Part shown: positions 11,776-22,905 of the stretch, in pieces | Layout of the letters: the number at the start of each line of letters is the position of its first letter | Numbering within the stretch: the stretch's first letter is position 1 | Assembly (NCBI GenBank): GCA_028455995.1 | Contig: JABELC010000003.1 | Location: forward strand, 682,001-746,000 | Reading direction: 5' to 3' | Length of the DNA: 64,000 nucleotides | Source: Scleromitrula shiraiana | Taxonomy: Eukaryota; Ascomycota; Leotiomycetes; Helotiales; Sclerotiniaceae | Notes under the pieces: model-generated | The model's input: only the letters and a program-made list of their open reading frames with translations | Told to the model about the DNA's origin: nothing | The model's database searches: none | Translations under genes and position numbers: made by a program

Positions 11776-12485
11776 CTAAAGCCCCCACTCCTCATCCACA
11801 GCATCGACATCTCTTTCCAGCTCATCCCACCGTTCATCTCGCGCCTGTACCTGCAAAATATCATATTCACTCACAGCCCACGATCGATAATCTCTAGGTT
11901 CGTCAATATAGCGTTTAATCATGATTTTATCGTCGCTATATTGGGTGCGGTGATCTTGTTGATTGGGATTAGATGTTGAAGATGAAGGCGATGAAGATGA
12001 AGATGAAGATGAAGATGAAGATGCGTCACGGTGTGAATGGTGAACATGAGGGCTGGCAGAAGAAGGTGAATCCGAGGAATGACGAGATGAATGGGATCCA
12101 TGGGTTGCTTTTCGGGATGTGGAGGAAATTGTGGATGAGGTTTTGGATCTGGACTTGGTCTTGGTGTGGTTTTTTGAGGTTGTGGATTCGGAGGGTGTGG
12201 ATAGGTATTGTTGGGAACTGGAAGAGGATCGGGTGGAGGAAGAGATGGATGATATTTTGCTTAGTTCTGATGTGGCCATTGTTGGTAGTAGCGAGGTTTG
12301 ACGTGGAAATTTGAAGTCGGCTGGGATGGCTTGACCTCTAGAGGTTAGTAATTCTCCAGGTATGTAGCCACTTTAAATGAAAGATGTGATGGTATACGTC
12401 AACGACACAAAGTTTGTTCAGGTGGCTATATAGGAGTACGATAAGAGTGGCGTAGTATACTTGGGATGCAAACCGATGCGGTCAT
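11776..12485 (-). CDS. Serine-rich protein of unknown function
   Basis: Not assigned to a known family. The clear part is 12279-11776, a 167-residue frame starting MATSELSKISS. It is very Ser/Thr-rich with a run of about ten Ser residues encoded by a GATGAA-type repeat. The C-terminal acidic, more conserved-looking segment includes KIMIKRYIDEPRDYRSW and ends WDELERDVDAVDEEWGL. The frame stays open and coding-like upstream (GQAIPADFKFPRQTSLLPT). Just before that sits a perfect branch site and acceptor (TACTAACCTCTAGAG). I therefore infer an upstream exon 12485-12461 (MTASVCIP) joined by an intron 12336-12460 with a GTATAC donor, giving 194 residues in frame. The first exon is less certain than the rest. 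The Ser-rich half is probably disordered. Confidence 0.65.
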
Positions 12486-14093
12486 AAGATCTTAGAAAAA
12501 TTTCTTCAGACCAGGAATTTAGATGATTTTAAAATCAGAAAATGATGGAAGCTAATCAATTCGCTATGACTGGAGAAAAAAGTTAAGCCAGTATGGTGAT
12601 CTCTTGTATCAAAAAAATGATTTGCACGAGGAAATTTCCCCCTTTATATATTCGCTCGAAACAAAGTCACAACCAACGATATAGGGCTCAAAAAAGGGCG
12701 ACTAGCCTCCCAAACCCATCGCCCTATGTTATTACCCTCGGGAAAGGGCGGTGAAATAAAAATAAACCTACTCTTTTGCGATCGTCGATATAATATAGGA
12801 TATCGTTATGGATGGCAAGATTCCTATAGGATAGTTAAGGTTATTTGCTTGTGTAAGTACATCAATACACAACATCTGATAACAAAATGAACGACCCTTA
12901 TTCCACGCAGTTTCGGATGTTACGTTTTTCCCCAGACGGTTGACGGCTACCAGCATGGGAGGCACCACAAGAACTAATTGCATTGATAGGTTATGGGATT
13001 TGAGCTGATATGTGGAAAGTATGTGGTAACAACAAGGGAATTTTGAACAGTCTAGATTCTCAATATGCAAAGTATACTTCAAATCTGCAGAAAGTATTGC
13101 ATCAAATCTCGGATGCGTGGTTTAAATATTAATTCACGGATGAGATTAGATTGTTTGATTTATTCTTGGCTCAAACGTGTGAAACGACGCATGAAATCGA
13201 GGATATTCGAATTAAGAAGAGAAGTAATCGGTTTACCATGTCTGCCGATATTCCGATAGACAACAATAGAAAACGGATACAAATAAAACGATTCTTGTGT
13301 GACAGATAATCGATGATTAGTGCAATGGAAAAACCACAAAAGTAGATTAACGGCCAACTCTCCATTCTCTGTGTGATGTTTGGAAGCAGTACTAGTACCG
13401 CTAGGAGCTGAAATTAGAGGAATGAGGCTTGAAGAGCTCTTAGCTACTAAAATATATGCGGAACGTTGAGAACTTTCCCCGTGTACGCAACTCTGGCCAA
13501 ATTTGGTGTAATGGTTGAAGTCTGGATCAACCGCGAACCCTTTAGTATTCATAGTAGTTCTTAATATGCTGGACGTTTATAGGATAAAGAAATGTTTAAA
13601 GCTAAACCCATAACAAGTAAAAAAACGGCTACTAGTCATATCTACATGGTAGTTAGGTATGTCAGTTCGCTTCAAGACATACCTGTACATAATAAGATAG
13701 ATAATGTATATTTTTATTGTCCGAATACAATTGAGGGATTTATATTCAACCATAATCTTGAAGTATATTATGCAAAACCAGTAGTAAGTAAGTATTTGTT
13801 GTCCAAGATTGGATAAAATCCGGAAATGAATTCAATACGTGAAGATGTAAAAGTAATCTTGTAGATATGAAGTTGTTGTCAGTACATGACCTCTCCGCCC
13901 TATTCATCCCCGCCTTTCTTCCGCCCTTTCTCGCTCGCTTATTCGTCCAATGAAACCATGTGCACGCACCATCTACGCCAACTAAAAAAAAATAATATCG
14001 GTCAACAAGATGAACGAGCAGCATCAAAAATGCAAAACATGATGTCGAAAAACATCAAAAAGATATTTTGTCACTAGGACATGAACTCAGAAA
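12486..14093. other. Gene-poor intergenic region
   Basis: About 1.6 kb with no well-supported gene. A minus-strand open frame at 13160-13552 (130 codons, starting MNTKGFAVDPDF) has no recognisable domain, leader or splice pattern, and may be chance. A short inverted match (AAGGGCGA / TCGCCCT) lies near 12696-12726. The rest is AT-rich. Confidence 0.4.
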
Positions 14094-14183
14094 CTCTCTG
14101 ACGGGGAGTCGAACCCCGGTCTCCCGCGCTTTGTTTTCTTGGAAGATGACAAGCGGAAATCATGACCGTTAGACCATCAAAGA
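14094..14183 (-). tRNA. tRNA-Asp (GTC) with an 18-nt intron
   Basis: A complete cloverleaf is visible on the minus strand. The acceptor stem TCTTTGA pairs with TCAGAGA (one T-G pair), with discriminator G. The D arm is TGGTCTAACGGTCA. The anticodon stem CCGC/GCGG encloses loop TTGTCAC with anticodon GTC. The T arm is CCGGGGTTCGACTCCCCG. An 18-nt insert (TCTTCCAAGAAAACAAAG) lies one base 3' of the anticodon, the canonical position for a nuclear tRNA intron. A TTTTT run about 30 bp downstream can serve as the Pol III terminator. Mature length is 72 nt. Confidence 0.95.
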
Positions 14184-17100
14184 TGAGCAGCTGTTGTAGC
14201 TGTTTGTTGATGGTGGATGTGTGTTATTAGACGATAAAATTGCTTTATCTTTATCTTCTAACAGCACTTCCAATCCTCTCTCATGCGATATGCTCAAGTG
14301 GCCAATTCAACCAATACAAAAAGTAAGATTTCCAATTATTAATTAATCGAATTATCGCTATAACTAACGAAATCATCGAACATTGCTTGGCAAAGGAACA
14401 ATAACAGCAATATCACAAACCACTCCGACTCCGAATCGGCATCGACCCCCCGAAAAAACTCGGGTATCACCGTAACACATCGGCTCCAGATGAAGCCTCC
14501 ATAAGAATTCATGACAACCCAAAGACGGACTGGATCGACCCGGCGGCATGGTTCCCGCTTACCTAGTCACATAAAACTCAATATAAAACGTCCATCTAAA
14601 CCATTCATTCATTTTACAATTTTTACAACGAAGCAATCACCATACAAAGAAAACACACTTTCCGGAATAATCTTCGATTATCCTCGCGCCAAGACCGATA
14701 CCCTACCAGAAGAATGTCACTGATGCTTAAGACCGCCAATGAAGAGCTGCCGCATGCCGCCTCAACTTGACTGAGGATTCTCTCACAAACTTGCTCAACA
14801 CCTTCGGGCCGGTATGGTTTTTACTCCTGGATAGAACTCTGTGTAACGGGCTTTTGCATTTTTCAGAGACCCGCGACAGCCGACTTGTATTACATCGTGC
14901 TATGATATTACATCATAATACACGTGCATGATGGAACAATTATGCGGTTGTTTGTCAGGGGAACAAATGGCTTGGCATTTTGAACTACATACACTTACTT
15001 ACATGAAACTTGGAACAAGGCCGTTGTAATCCTTCCTCATACACAGACCTGCGTAATTGATGCATCTATGTCTCCAGCAAAGTATGCGACGGTTTCTATT
15101 CGACTCACCGGGACCGTATTAGGATCCTGCTGGCAATACGATGACCAATTTGAGCTCCTTCGGATGCACAACTATCATAATATTTCCTTCCCCTGAACTG
15201 TTCGCATGGAATGAGTAAAAATAAACCACAGTTAGCCGTTTCTTCATCTTCGATTCGAGTTCGATTGGCTGATATTTTCGTGTTTCTGCCGCATGCGGCT
15301 GCTCACCAGATTTCTAAACGGATATCAACATCAAATTTGGAAATCGAAGATGAAGTGAGTACAAAATTTGACAGGAGTAGCTCTGATCGACAGGAATGTT
15401 CAGCGTATGTACGAAAAATCAAAGCTATTGGGCTGATGTGGTTCTCTTTGATATATTGAAAATTCCGAATGCAGTGGATCGTTGAAGGGCATGGAATCGA
15501 AGCGATTGGGATTTCAGAAGAAAATGTCTCAATATGCTTGAACCAGAGAAACTATTGGATCGAATACTTTCGATCAATATGTGTGATAAACGATAGAAAC
15601 CCGAGAAAAACAACGCAGCCCCTAATGACTTGTCATACCCCCATAGACAAAGTTCGCATAGATGTCGGATGCCCTCGTAAACGCAAAGAGAAAGTGGAAG
15701 ATGCCAATGACTGGTTTTCTGCTTTAAAAACTTGTCCGTATAACATCAACCCAAAGACACCTGTGCCGAAGCTGGCCGTAATGGAATCCATACAAAACTT
15801 CTTTGTCCCTCTAAACCATACCTTGCCAACGTTATACGAGTGGCTTCTTGAAACGATGAACCGGCACGTGAGCATCAAATATACACTCTGGAGTCGCTTG
15901 CGGTATGTTGGCCCTGATTTGCAGAAGATAGAATATTTTATGTTGTGAAAAATTGTAATCAGGATGTGAGAGCAAGTTGCGCGACATCTGATAGCTAATT
16001 TGTATTACCATCATACTTTGAATACATCGTAACGAACTGCTTTATTCGAGTGCAAATCCTCCTTAGAGAAAATCGAAACATTTGCGTCCGATGATTCAAA
16101 TCTCAAACGCCGTTTTGAAAGGTTTCAGATGGCAATCCAAAATTCCTCGGGTATGGTCGTCCTTCGATTTATATTTTCTTTGCCGGAAATCAATACTCCG
16201 GGGCAACTTGATATGTTTCATAGTGGCTGAAGAATCGGGACACATTGGAAAGAGTTGGCGGCTTCGTTATTTTGAAGGGTTTGATAATCTATCAGTGATA
16301 AGGTTAGTTATCCCCGTCGAGAAATACAAAAACGGTTGTTATGATAGCAAAAAACAAGATTATTGATTATATCATTTCAATAAGTAGGTCAACCTTCGAA
16401 ATGAATATGTTGTCAATCTACCGTTGTCATTTTTATTGTGATTGTTGAACAAAAAATGGGTGTCGAACAGTTGAATAGCAAACAAGGATCGGATGAGAAG
16501 ATGATTTTAAATAAATAAAAAATGTGCGGATTAGCGACTAGACGACTATTAATATTAGATAAAAGATAAAAAATAAAAGACAAAGAATTTTTCTATTTTT
16601 CTCTTCACTCACTCGAGCATGTTACTTTGGAATATATTTTCGCTATTGAATCATGATCTATCAAGAATTTTTATCGCATTTCGACTTTTGAGAGTTACTA
16701 CTAGTATGTTCAAGTTACTATGAGGCCTTTTTTGATGGTTTTGGCTAGATTTGGATTTTTTGGTTCATTTACCATTTAATACTAGTATTTATTATTTAGT
16801 ACTATTTATTATTATTTAGTACTATTTATTATTATTTTACTATTTATTATTATTTACTATATATTATTATTGACTATTTATTATTATTTATCATTTACTA
16901 TTTACTATTCATTATTTACTACTACTAGTAGTATTTGCCATTTACTATTTACTATTTACTATTTACTATTTATGATTTACTAATAGTATTTACCATTTAC
17001 CATTTACCATTAACCATTCTACATAATCTTATATTCCGCTTCCCCTGGTTACACACCCACCATTCATTATATATTATTGACCTGACCCTATTCCTGCATG

Positions 17101-17281
17101 CTTCAACGAGATGAAAATCATTAAAAGAAGGCCCAAGAAATTAATCCATTATTATCCGCCTCAATTGATCAAATCATATCTTATCATCAATGTGTATAAA
17201 TTATTCATACGAAGATCTCTTACCTACAGTATCGAGGTATAACTATACAACTGTTTTCATCTTTGCGGAGTCGACTGTTCA
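14184..17281. other. Gene-poor region with degenerate open frames and TTTACTA repeats
   Basis: About 3.1 kb without a supportable gene. Two frames at 15211-15459 and 15469-15948 lie in the same phase, separated by one TGA. Read together they give about 245 codons, but no domain is recognised and no intron restores the frame convincingly. They could be the remnant of a lost gene. The stretch at about 16780-17000 is an imperfect array of TTTACTA/TTATTA units. A CGG/CCG-richer patch lies at 14420-14560. Confidence 0.4.
16780..17000. repeat. Imperfect TTTACTA / TATTATT low-complexity array
   Basis: An AT-rich, imperfectly repeated stretch built from TTTACTA, TATTATT and TTACCAT units. It has no coding potential. 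It lies just upstream of the broken transporter. Confidence 0.8.
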
Positions 17282-19290
17282 ATCGCCAGCACGACGGTAG
17301 TAATAAGTCTTACCAACCCCGCAGTTCAGGAACAACAAGATGAACCATCAGTCGCATCAAGTGTGACCGGCACCGAAGAAAACGACAAATCCCCCGCAAA
17401 GGATGCCAGCGAATCCATTGAGAAAAATGGCGAGACTTATACCCAGGCCTCGCCTCTTGACGTCGAAAAGGGATCACCAGAAGCGAACGAAGGAGATGAC
17501 GATCCTGTGTTGAAAGATATTCCTTGAGCAAGTACGCCGCATAGTTAGTTTGGAGGACGACCCAACCGAGCTAACGATTACATTCCGCTACATTATTTTA
17601 ACTATCATATTTGTTGCCCCGGGTGCCTTCTTATCGCAGATGAGCTCGTACCGTACAACTTCTGCTCCATACTCCGTATTCTTCATCCAAATTGCTTCGA
17701 ATTATGTTGGCATGTGGCTGGCCAAGATTCTACCTGCCAAGGAGGTTCGTGTGCCATTCACGAATCGAAGCTTCAATATAAATCCAGGTCCCTGGGGTAC
17801 TAAGGAGCATGTATTGGTCACCATATCTGTAGCATCTGAAATCATCTTCCTCGCATTTGTAGTCAACTGTTGGATATTATTACCTGCAGCAAAGTGGGGA
17901 AACTTACTTCAATGGAAACCAGAGTTGATGCACAATCATTTTTTTCGGAGTAATTATTTATCCCCCCCTTGGATGATTATGATCTTTTGTTTACTATGAA
18001 TTAGAAAATGGAACCGTTTATCCCGTAACAGACCTCATTATTGCTAACGGCGCCTTCAACGAAACATTTTATGAAGAATATGGACCTCTTTAAATCGGTG
18101 GCCAACAGTTATGGAACATGTTTTTCGACTACGCTTCTTACGCATCAGGTATCAGCTGGATCTGCTTCTTTGGTTACAAACAAATCAAAGAGACAATTGC
18201 CATATTGAATGCTCGAGGCAGAAACCCTGACAAGGCACAAACAATCAGCCATCAATATGGAGATCAACTTAACATTCTTCAACGCTCATACAAGGAAGTT
18301 CCATGGTGGTGGTCGGTAATCCTATTTCTCGTCACATTCGTAGTCATGATGGCTATTCTCGGCACTGGAAACTTGTTCATTCCACTTTGGACTTACTTCA
18401 TCGGTGTACTCACTGGAGTCGTCGTTGTCGTTCCATTCGGATGGTTATATACGCTCTCCAATTTCCAACTTCCCATCGGTATGGTCAACGAACTTCTGTA
18501 CGGAGTAATGGTAAACGTGGTTGATGGACACAAAAATCCATCCGGCGCTTCTGTTTATTCTTCCATCGCTGGTGATGCTTGGTGTCGTGCGCAACTCATG
18601 CTTCAAGACCAGAAAATTGGCCACTACATGCATATTCCACCACATGCCGTCTTTTTCTCAGAAATGTTCGGTTGTTTAATTGATGTTCCAATCAACTATG
18701 GTGTCATCCGATGGGTACTCAACACCAAGGCGGAATATATTAGTGGTAAACTGACAGATCCAACCCATCAATGGACTGGTCAGTCTTTGGCATCGACTTT
18801 CACTATTAGTACATAATATGTTCTGATTGTAAATTAATCCTTACACTCTCATTTATCCACCTGATTCTAACACATTTCATCATAGGGCGCAAGACGTCTC
18901 TATACGCTCTCCCTTTTCAGACCCCTTCCAAATGGTTTCCTAGTCGGCACCCCCACACCCGCTCTAATTTACCTACTGCACTGCCACTTCCTCCGTGCAA
19001 AATTCCACCTCTTCAATACCACCATCTTCTTCAGTGACCTATCCATTTTTTACGGAAACATCAGTACAGGATATACATCTAGTATTATTGGTGAATTTAT
19101 AGTTTCGTATTGGGCATATTATGCCGTATGGGCAAGATACAACTACATTCTTGCCGCAGCTTTCGATGCGGGATTTAATCTTAATATGTTGTTAATCTTC
19201 CTGTTCTTTGGGGCAGGAAAAGTCGTTTCGATGACCTACTGGTGGGGCAATAATGAGAAGAGTGTTGATAGATGTTTTGCGCTTGAATAA
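17282..19290 (+). pseudogene. Broken OPT-family oligopeptide transporter
   Basis: The remains of a fungal oligopeptide transporter (OPT family, proton-coupled peptide uptake at the plasma membrane). Recognisable blocks in order: an acidic N-tail (DVEKGSPEANEGDDDPVLKD), then VRRIVSLEDDPTE, then IFVAPGAFLSQMSSYRTTSA and NYVGMWLAKILPA. After these come FLAFVVNCWILLPAAKWGN, WNMFFDYASYASGISWICFF, GYTSSIIGEF and AAAFDAGFNLNML; the C-end is YWWGNNEKSVDRCFALE. Several defects are visible. No ATG opens the first frame. An extra T at 17521-17525 shifts the frame after KDIP. The segment between SVASE and IIFLAF (near 17838) is joined directly, so well over 100 residues of the central membrane region are missing. 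There is a TAA at 18091-18093, and a TAA at 18814-18816 where the family is expected to have Gln. Two introns (17950-18004 and 18829-18885) still have intact splice sites. Confidence 0.88.
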
Positions 19291-20365
19291 TGAATTGAAT
19301 TGGATTGGATTGGGTTGGGTTGGGTTGCACGTCTGTTTCGTAGAGATACCCTGTGTTTATTGAAGCATACACTTTGGTTAAAGTTATACAGTAATGAATT
19401 ATGACATCAGTTTGAACACGTTCCATTCACGTTGCCTTTGATCATGAATTTGTGGGCTTGCGCTATATTTCCAACAAGTATGCGTGCAGTTCCAGATTGT
19501 GTAATGGGTTAACTCATCTGACTCTAGATGCCCAGATACATCTCAGCTGACACAGAAGTATGTCGTAATCCAGCCGTCGTGTATCACAATTATTGAGTCA
19601 GGATGATTCTATTTCGGTTGAGCCTTGCTGTTAGTCACAGAAAATTCGGGGAGAGTGGAGAGGATTCTTGAATCTTACTCATACACCCAAGGTTTATGTA
19701 GTGCCATTTTACTTCTCTCGGCGCGGGTAGTCAGGTTGGTATTATGTGATATTTGGTTCAGTTAATGTATAATTAGAATAGACGCAGAAACCATACATCC
19801 ATAAGCCATGGCTTAGTAGGCTCAGATGGGTCTTGTCCGGGTCGGTACAGTATATCAACGGCGTCTATTTCTTATCCCCTTACAATATCAAACATCTAAG
19901 TAAGCAAAGCCATCAATCATTCCCATAAACCAACAATACCGTATATGCATATCCAATGATTTAAAAGTACAGTATAACTGTTTAGTAAGTCTTATATAAT
20001 CAATTAAATTTTAATTGGTATGGTAAGATGGATATCGATGTTTGAACGCATGCTAAGTCAGTCGGTCACCAACTTGAGGCCCATCAACCTGGTTATTACG
20101 AATAAGATACGGCTTCAATTGGCCGCCTCGGGATCCTTGATGGGAATTAGACGAGTCTTATGTGATTTCACCCGATTAATATATGTGAGTTCTTGGGTTT
20201 GTGATATTGATAAGCACATATCCAACGCTATATAAGAACTTGACGCTATGCAGGATTTTAATAACTTCGATACATCTTTCAGAAAAACAAAAAAGCTCTT
20301 ATATTTCTTCTTTCAAATTACCATAACGATACCAAACTCAAAATCCATTAAAGAATACTCTCAAA
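19291..20365. other. Intergenic region upstream of the Ser/Asp-rich gene
   Basis: About 1.1 kb with no supported gene. It contains a GGATTGGATTGGGTTGGGTTGGGTTG repeat right after the transporter remnant (19298-19327). A CT/A-rich 5' leader runs just before the next ATG (20280-20365). Confidence 0.4.
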
Positions 20366-21544
20366 ATGGTCGGTCCTTCTACGCGTCCTGTAAAGCAACT
20401 CGGCATAGTTAAGAGCAAAGGGAAGTGTCCAACAGAGTACAGCTATGGACTTATAAACGACATGGGTATTATTGATACTTCAAACCGTCGACCTCTTCCA
20501 CTAGAAAAGCCGCATGGCACTAAAAACAAGAGTAAAAACTCTGGTACCCCAAGTCGTAATAAATCTAAATCTTTAAACCGAACACCTTGCTCTATCGCCT
20601 CTATTAATGAAAGTGATGATAGCAATGATGATAGCAATGATGATAGCAATGATGAAGTTGAAGATGAAGATACCAGTCAACCCCGGAGTCCTCAATCACC
20701 TGTTTCATCTGATGAGGAAAATCTTGCATCGGCATTTGACAATGTGAATCTAGACGATAATTCATCAGTATCAGGATCAGCGAGTACTTCCAAGAGACGT
20801 CGCCATACGCCTTCACAAGGCACTCAGAGGGACAAATCAAGCAGAGGTGGTTCTATATTTCAGCATAACGAACAAAGAAGTCATGATGATGATAACACTC
20901 GCGACGTTGATGAAGTTGGAACTATAAATACAGAATCAAGACAATCTCGATCTCGTCATGGCACATCCGAGGGAACACGTACGCGAACAGGATCTCAATG
21001 CACTCCAACGCCTCCAGTCAGCAGTAAAAAAGATGGTCTCAAACATCGAGAAATTAAAGGTACATCTGAAATGCACAGTCCTCGAAGAGAATCATCTGGG
21101 CAACACTCACAACATAATCGTGGTACTCGGTCGGTTACTGAATCTATCAATTCGAAAGGTAACAGCGGTAGAGGTTGTTCTACACATGATTCTAATTCAT
21201 CGAGAAATAGAAGCAATACAACACATGGAAGTAAAATGCAGCCTGGGACGCTTGCATGGTTAGCTGGGGCGTCTCGTGCATCTATCGATGCGATAGTGAA
21301 GAAACAAGAAGACCATTCTACCCATAATTCTAATTCGGCATCGAAAAGAAAGAGTGAATCATCGGATGCTAGATCTATCAATTCAAGAAATAGCAGCAAG
21401 AAAAGTTCTACTACACATAATTCTAATTCGTCACCGAAAAAAAAGAGTAGCTTGTCGATTGTTGAGTCTGTTGATGGGCCTGATACTGAGTCTGATGCCG
21501 GGTTTGATGCCAGGTCTGGTGCTGAGTCTGATTATTCGGATTAA
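20366..21544 (+). CDS. Low-complexity Ser/Asp/Asn-rich protein, possibly truncated
   Basis: Unrecognised protein of 392 residues, starting MVGPSTRPVKQLGIVKSKGK. It has an acidic patch from a DDSN repeat (SNDDSNDDSNDE), then Arg/Ser- and His-rich stretches. An imperfect repeat contains THNSNS in several copies (STHDSNSS, STHNSNSA, TTHNSNSS). The product is likely disordered and may be nuclear. A typical A/CT-rich leader precedes the ATG. The same frame runs on past the stop with coding character (ASSSLGPEKKTRGTHKR, then ISNDPYIPPAVPMPPAAG) to a TAA at 21704. It is broken by TAA 21542, TAA 21551 and TAG 21605. I see no intron that removes all three. Either the gene really ends at 21544 or its C-terminus was cut off by recent nonsense changes. 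Confidence 0.6.
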   Translation: MVGPSTRPVKQLGIVKSKGKCPTEYSYGLINDMGIIDTSNRRPLPLEKPHGTKNKSKNSGTPSRNKSKSLNRTPCSIASINESDDSNDDSNDDSNDEVEDEDTSQPRSPQSPVSSDEENLASAFDNVNLDDNSSVSGSASTSKRRRHTPSQGTQRDKSSRGGSIFQHNEQRSHDDDNTRDVDEVGTINTESRQSRSRHGTSEGTRTRTGSQCTPTPPVSSKKDGLKHREIKGTSEMHSPRRESSGQHSQHNRGTRSVTESINSKGNSGRGCSTHDSNSSRNRSNTTHGSKMQPGTLAWLAGASRASIDAIVKKQEDHSTHNSNSASKRKSESSDARSINSRNSSKKSSTTHNSNSSPKKKSSLSIVESVDGPDTESDAGFDARSGAESDYSD

Positions 21545-22905
21545 ACGATATAAGCTTCAAGTTCTTTGGGACCAGAGAAGAAGACGAGAGGTACTCATAA
21601 GAGGTAGCCGATTATTTCAAATGATCCATATATTCCGCCAGCTGTTCCTATGCCACCGGCAGCTGGTCCGAATTACCATTACTATGATCGATATAACTTG
21701 AACTAAAGTATGAAGAAAAGTTGTAGAGACCGATGTATCTCTTACATATCTAGATTGACCTTACATATAGCTCTGATATACCATTGTACGGATTTCATAG
21801 AATTCGAATGGGTCGAGTTGTGGAAAAGTATATGACTTGACAATTGCAAAAAGAAAAAGAAAAAAAAAATATGAAAATAGAAGACAAAAGACGATTTATT
21901 CATGCAGTTTAGCTATATAGATTTATTAGAATAGCTTAAATGTTAGAATAATCATCACAGATAACCTTCCTACAACCGAAAAAGTCACATGTGTATTTAT
22001 TTACCTTAATTACTCGAGTATAGAAACCAAGAAAAGAAATCATCAAAACAGATAAAAGAGTATTAGATAAACAAAATTTACCAAAAAGAACTTTTTAGAA
22101 ACGAAATAAAAATAAAAATCTTATAAAGATAGTTTATCATCCAAAGTATATCTATGAAATGATCCAAGTCTGAAATTACTTTGGCCGTGGCTTAGCAGGA
22201 GTTGTCAGGGCTGATGAATTAGTAGCGTCTATCTCTCGTCGCTTGATAGTAGAGTGTGCAAGGAGGCGCTATTTAAACTTCCTACGATCCAACACGATAA
22301 AACATGTATATCCAATAATCAAAGATCAATGGTTTATCAAACGCATTATTCAGTTTAGTATGCCGCAAGAGATATGTTGGATCCTTTTAATGGTTGGGAA
22401 ATAAGGTGGAATTCTTCTCCAACACGGACACCAACTTGCGGCCCTTATGCCTTATGACGAATATCAAACAACCTTAAAATAACCATATTAGAGTTCTTTG
22501 GAGGATCTAAACCTCGTATGTTGTACTTTTACTTGGTTAGTTAATAGATGTGTAGTTGGAATGTTGGTGCATACATAGCTTGATATATGCCTTCGATGTT
22601 ATAACTTACAGTTTGATAACCCACATAGTGTGACAACCCACATATATCGTTTTCTAGAACTACAAAGTTAATACATCTTTGTCTTCTATTTATTTGAGTT
22701 ATGTTATTGTCACAAAAGAATGAGATCAGGTGATCAGGATGATCAACTGGATCTGACTAAGGGTGCTCCGCATCCTTTAGCGTCATATCATAGTATATAT
22801 AGAGGGAGCTTCACTCCCCCTCTAGATAGATCAATCAACAAGCTCTTGACTATGCTCCTTTTTGTGTGACAGCTATTACAATATAAGTCAAACCAAACTT
22901 CATGA
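21545..22905. other. Intergenic region, with in-frame tail of the previous gene
   Basis: The first 160 bp are the in-frame continuation described for the Ser/Asp-rich gene. The rest is AT-rich. An ATG at 22720 opens a 49-codon, coding-looking frame (MRSGDQDDQLDLTKG...). It could be exon 1 of the next gene through a GTATAT donor at about 22793 and the acceptor CTTGCAG at 22939. This is tentative. Confidence 0.35.

Noticed and set aside
13160..13552. 130-codon minus-strand frame starting MNTKGFAVDPDF
   Set aside because: No domain, membrane segment or splice signals, and it is isolated in AT-rich DNA. A chance open frame is more likely.
15211..15948. Two same-phase frames separated by one TGA, possible gene
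   Set aside because: Composition is not clearly coding and no family is recognised. Introns tested (GTGAGT at about 15355, GTATGT at about 15410) either stay interrupted or lose the second frame. Kept only as a possible relic.
20080..22450. Short match CACCAACTTG-x-GGCCC at about 20087 and 22430 as proof of a segmental duplication
   Set aside because: Only about 16 bp match clearly and the flanks do not align by eye. Not enough to claim a duplication.
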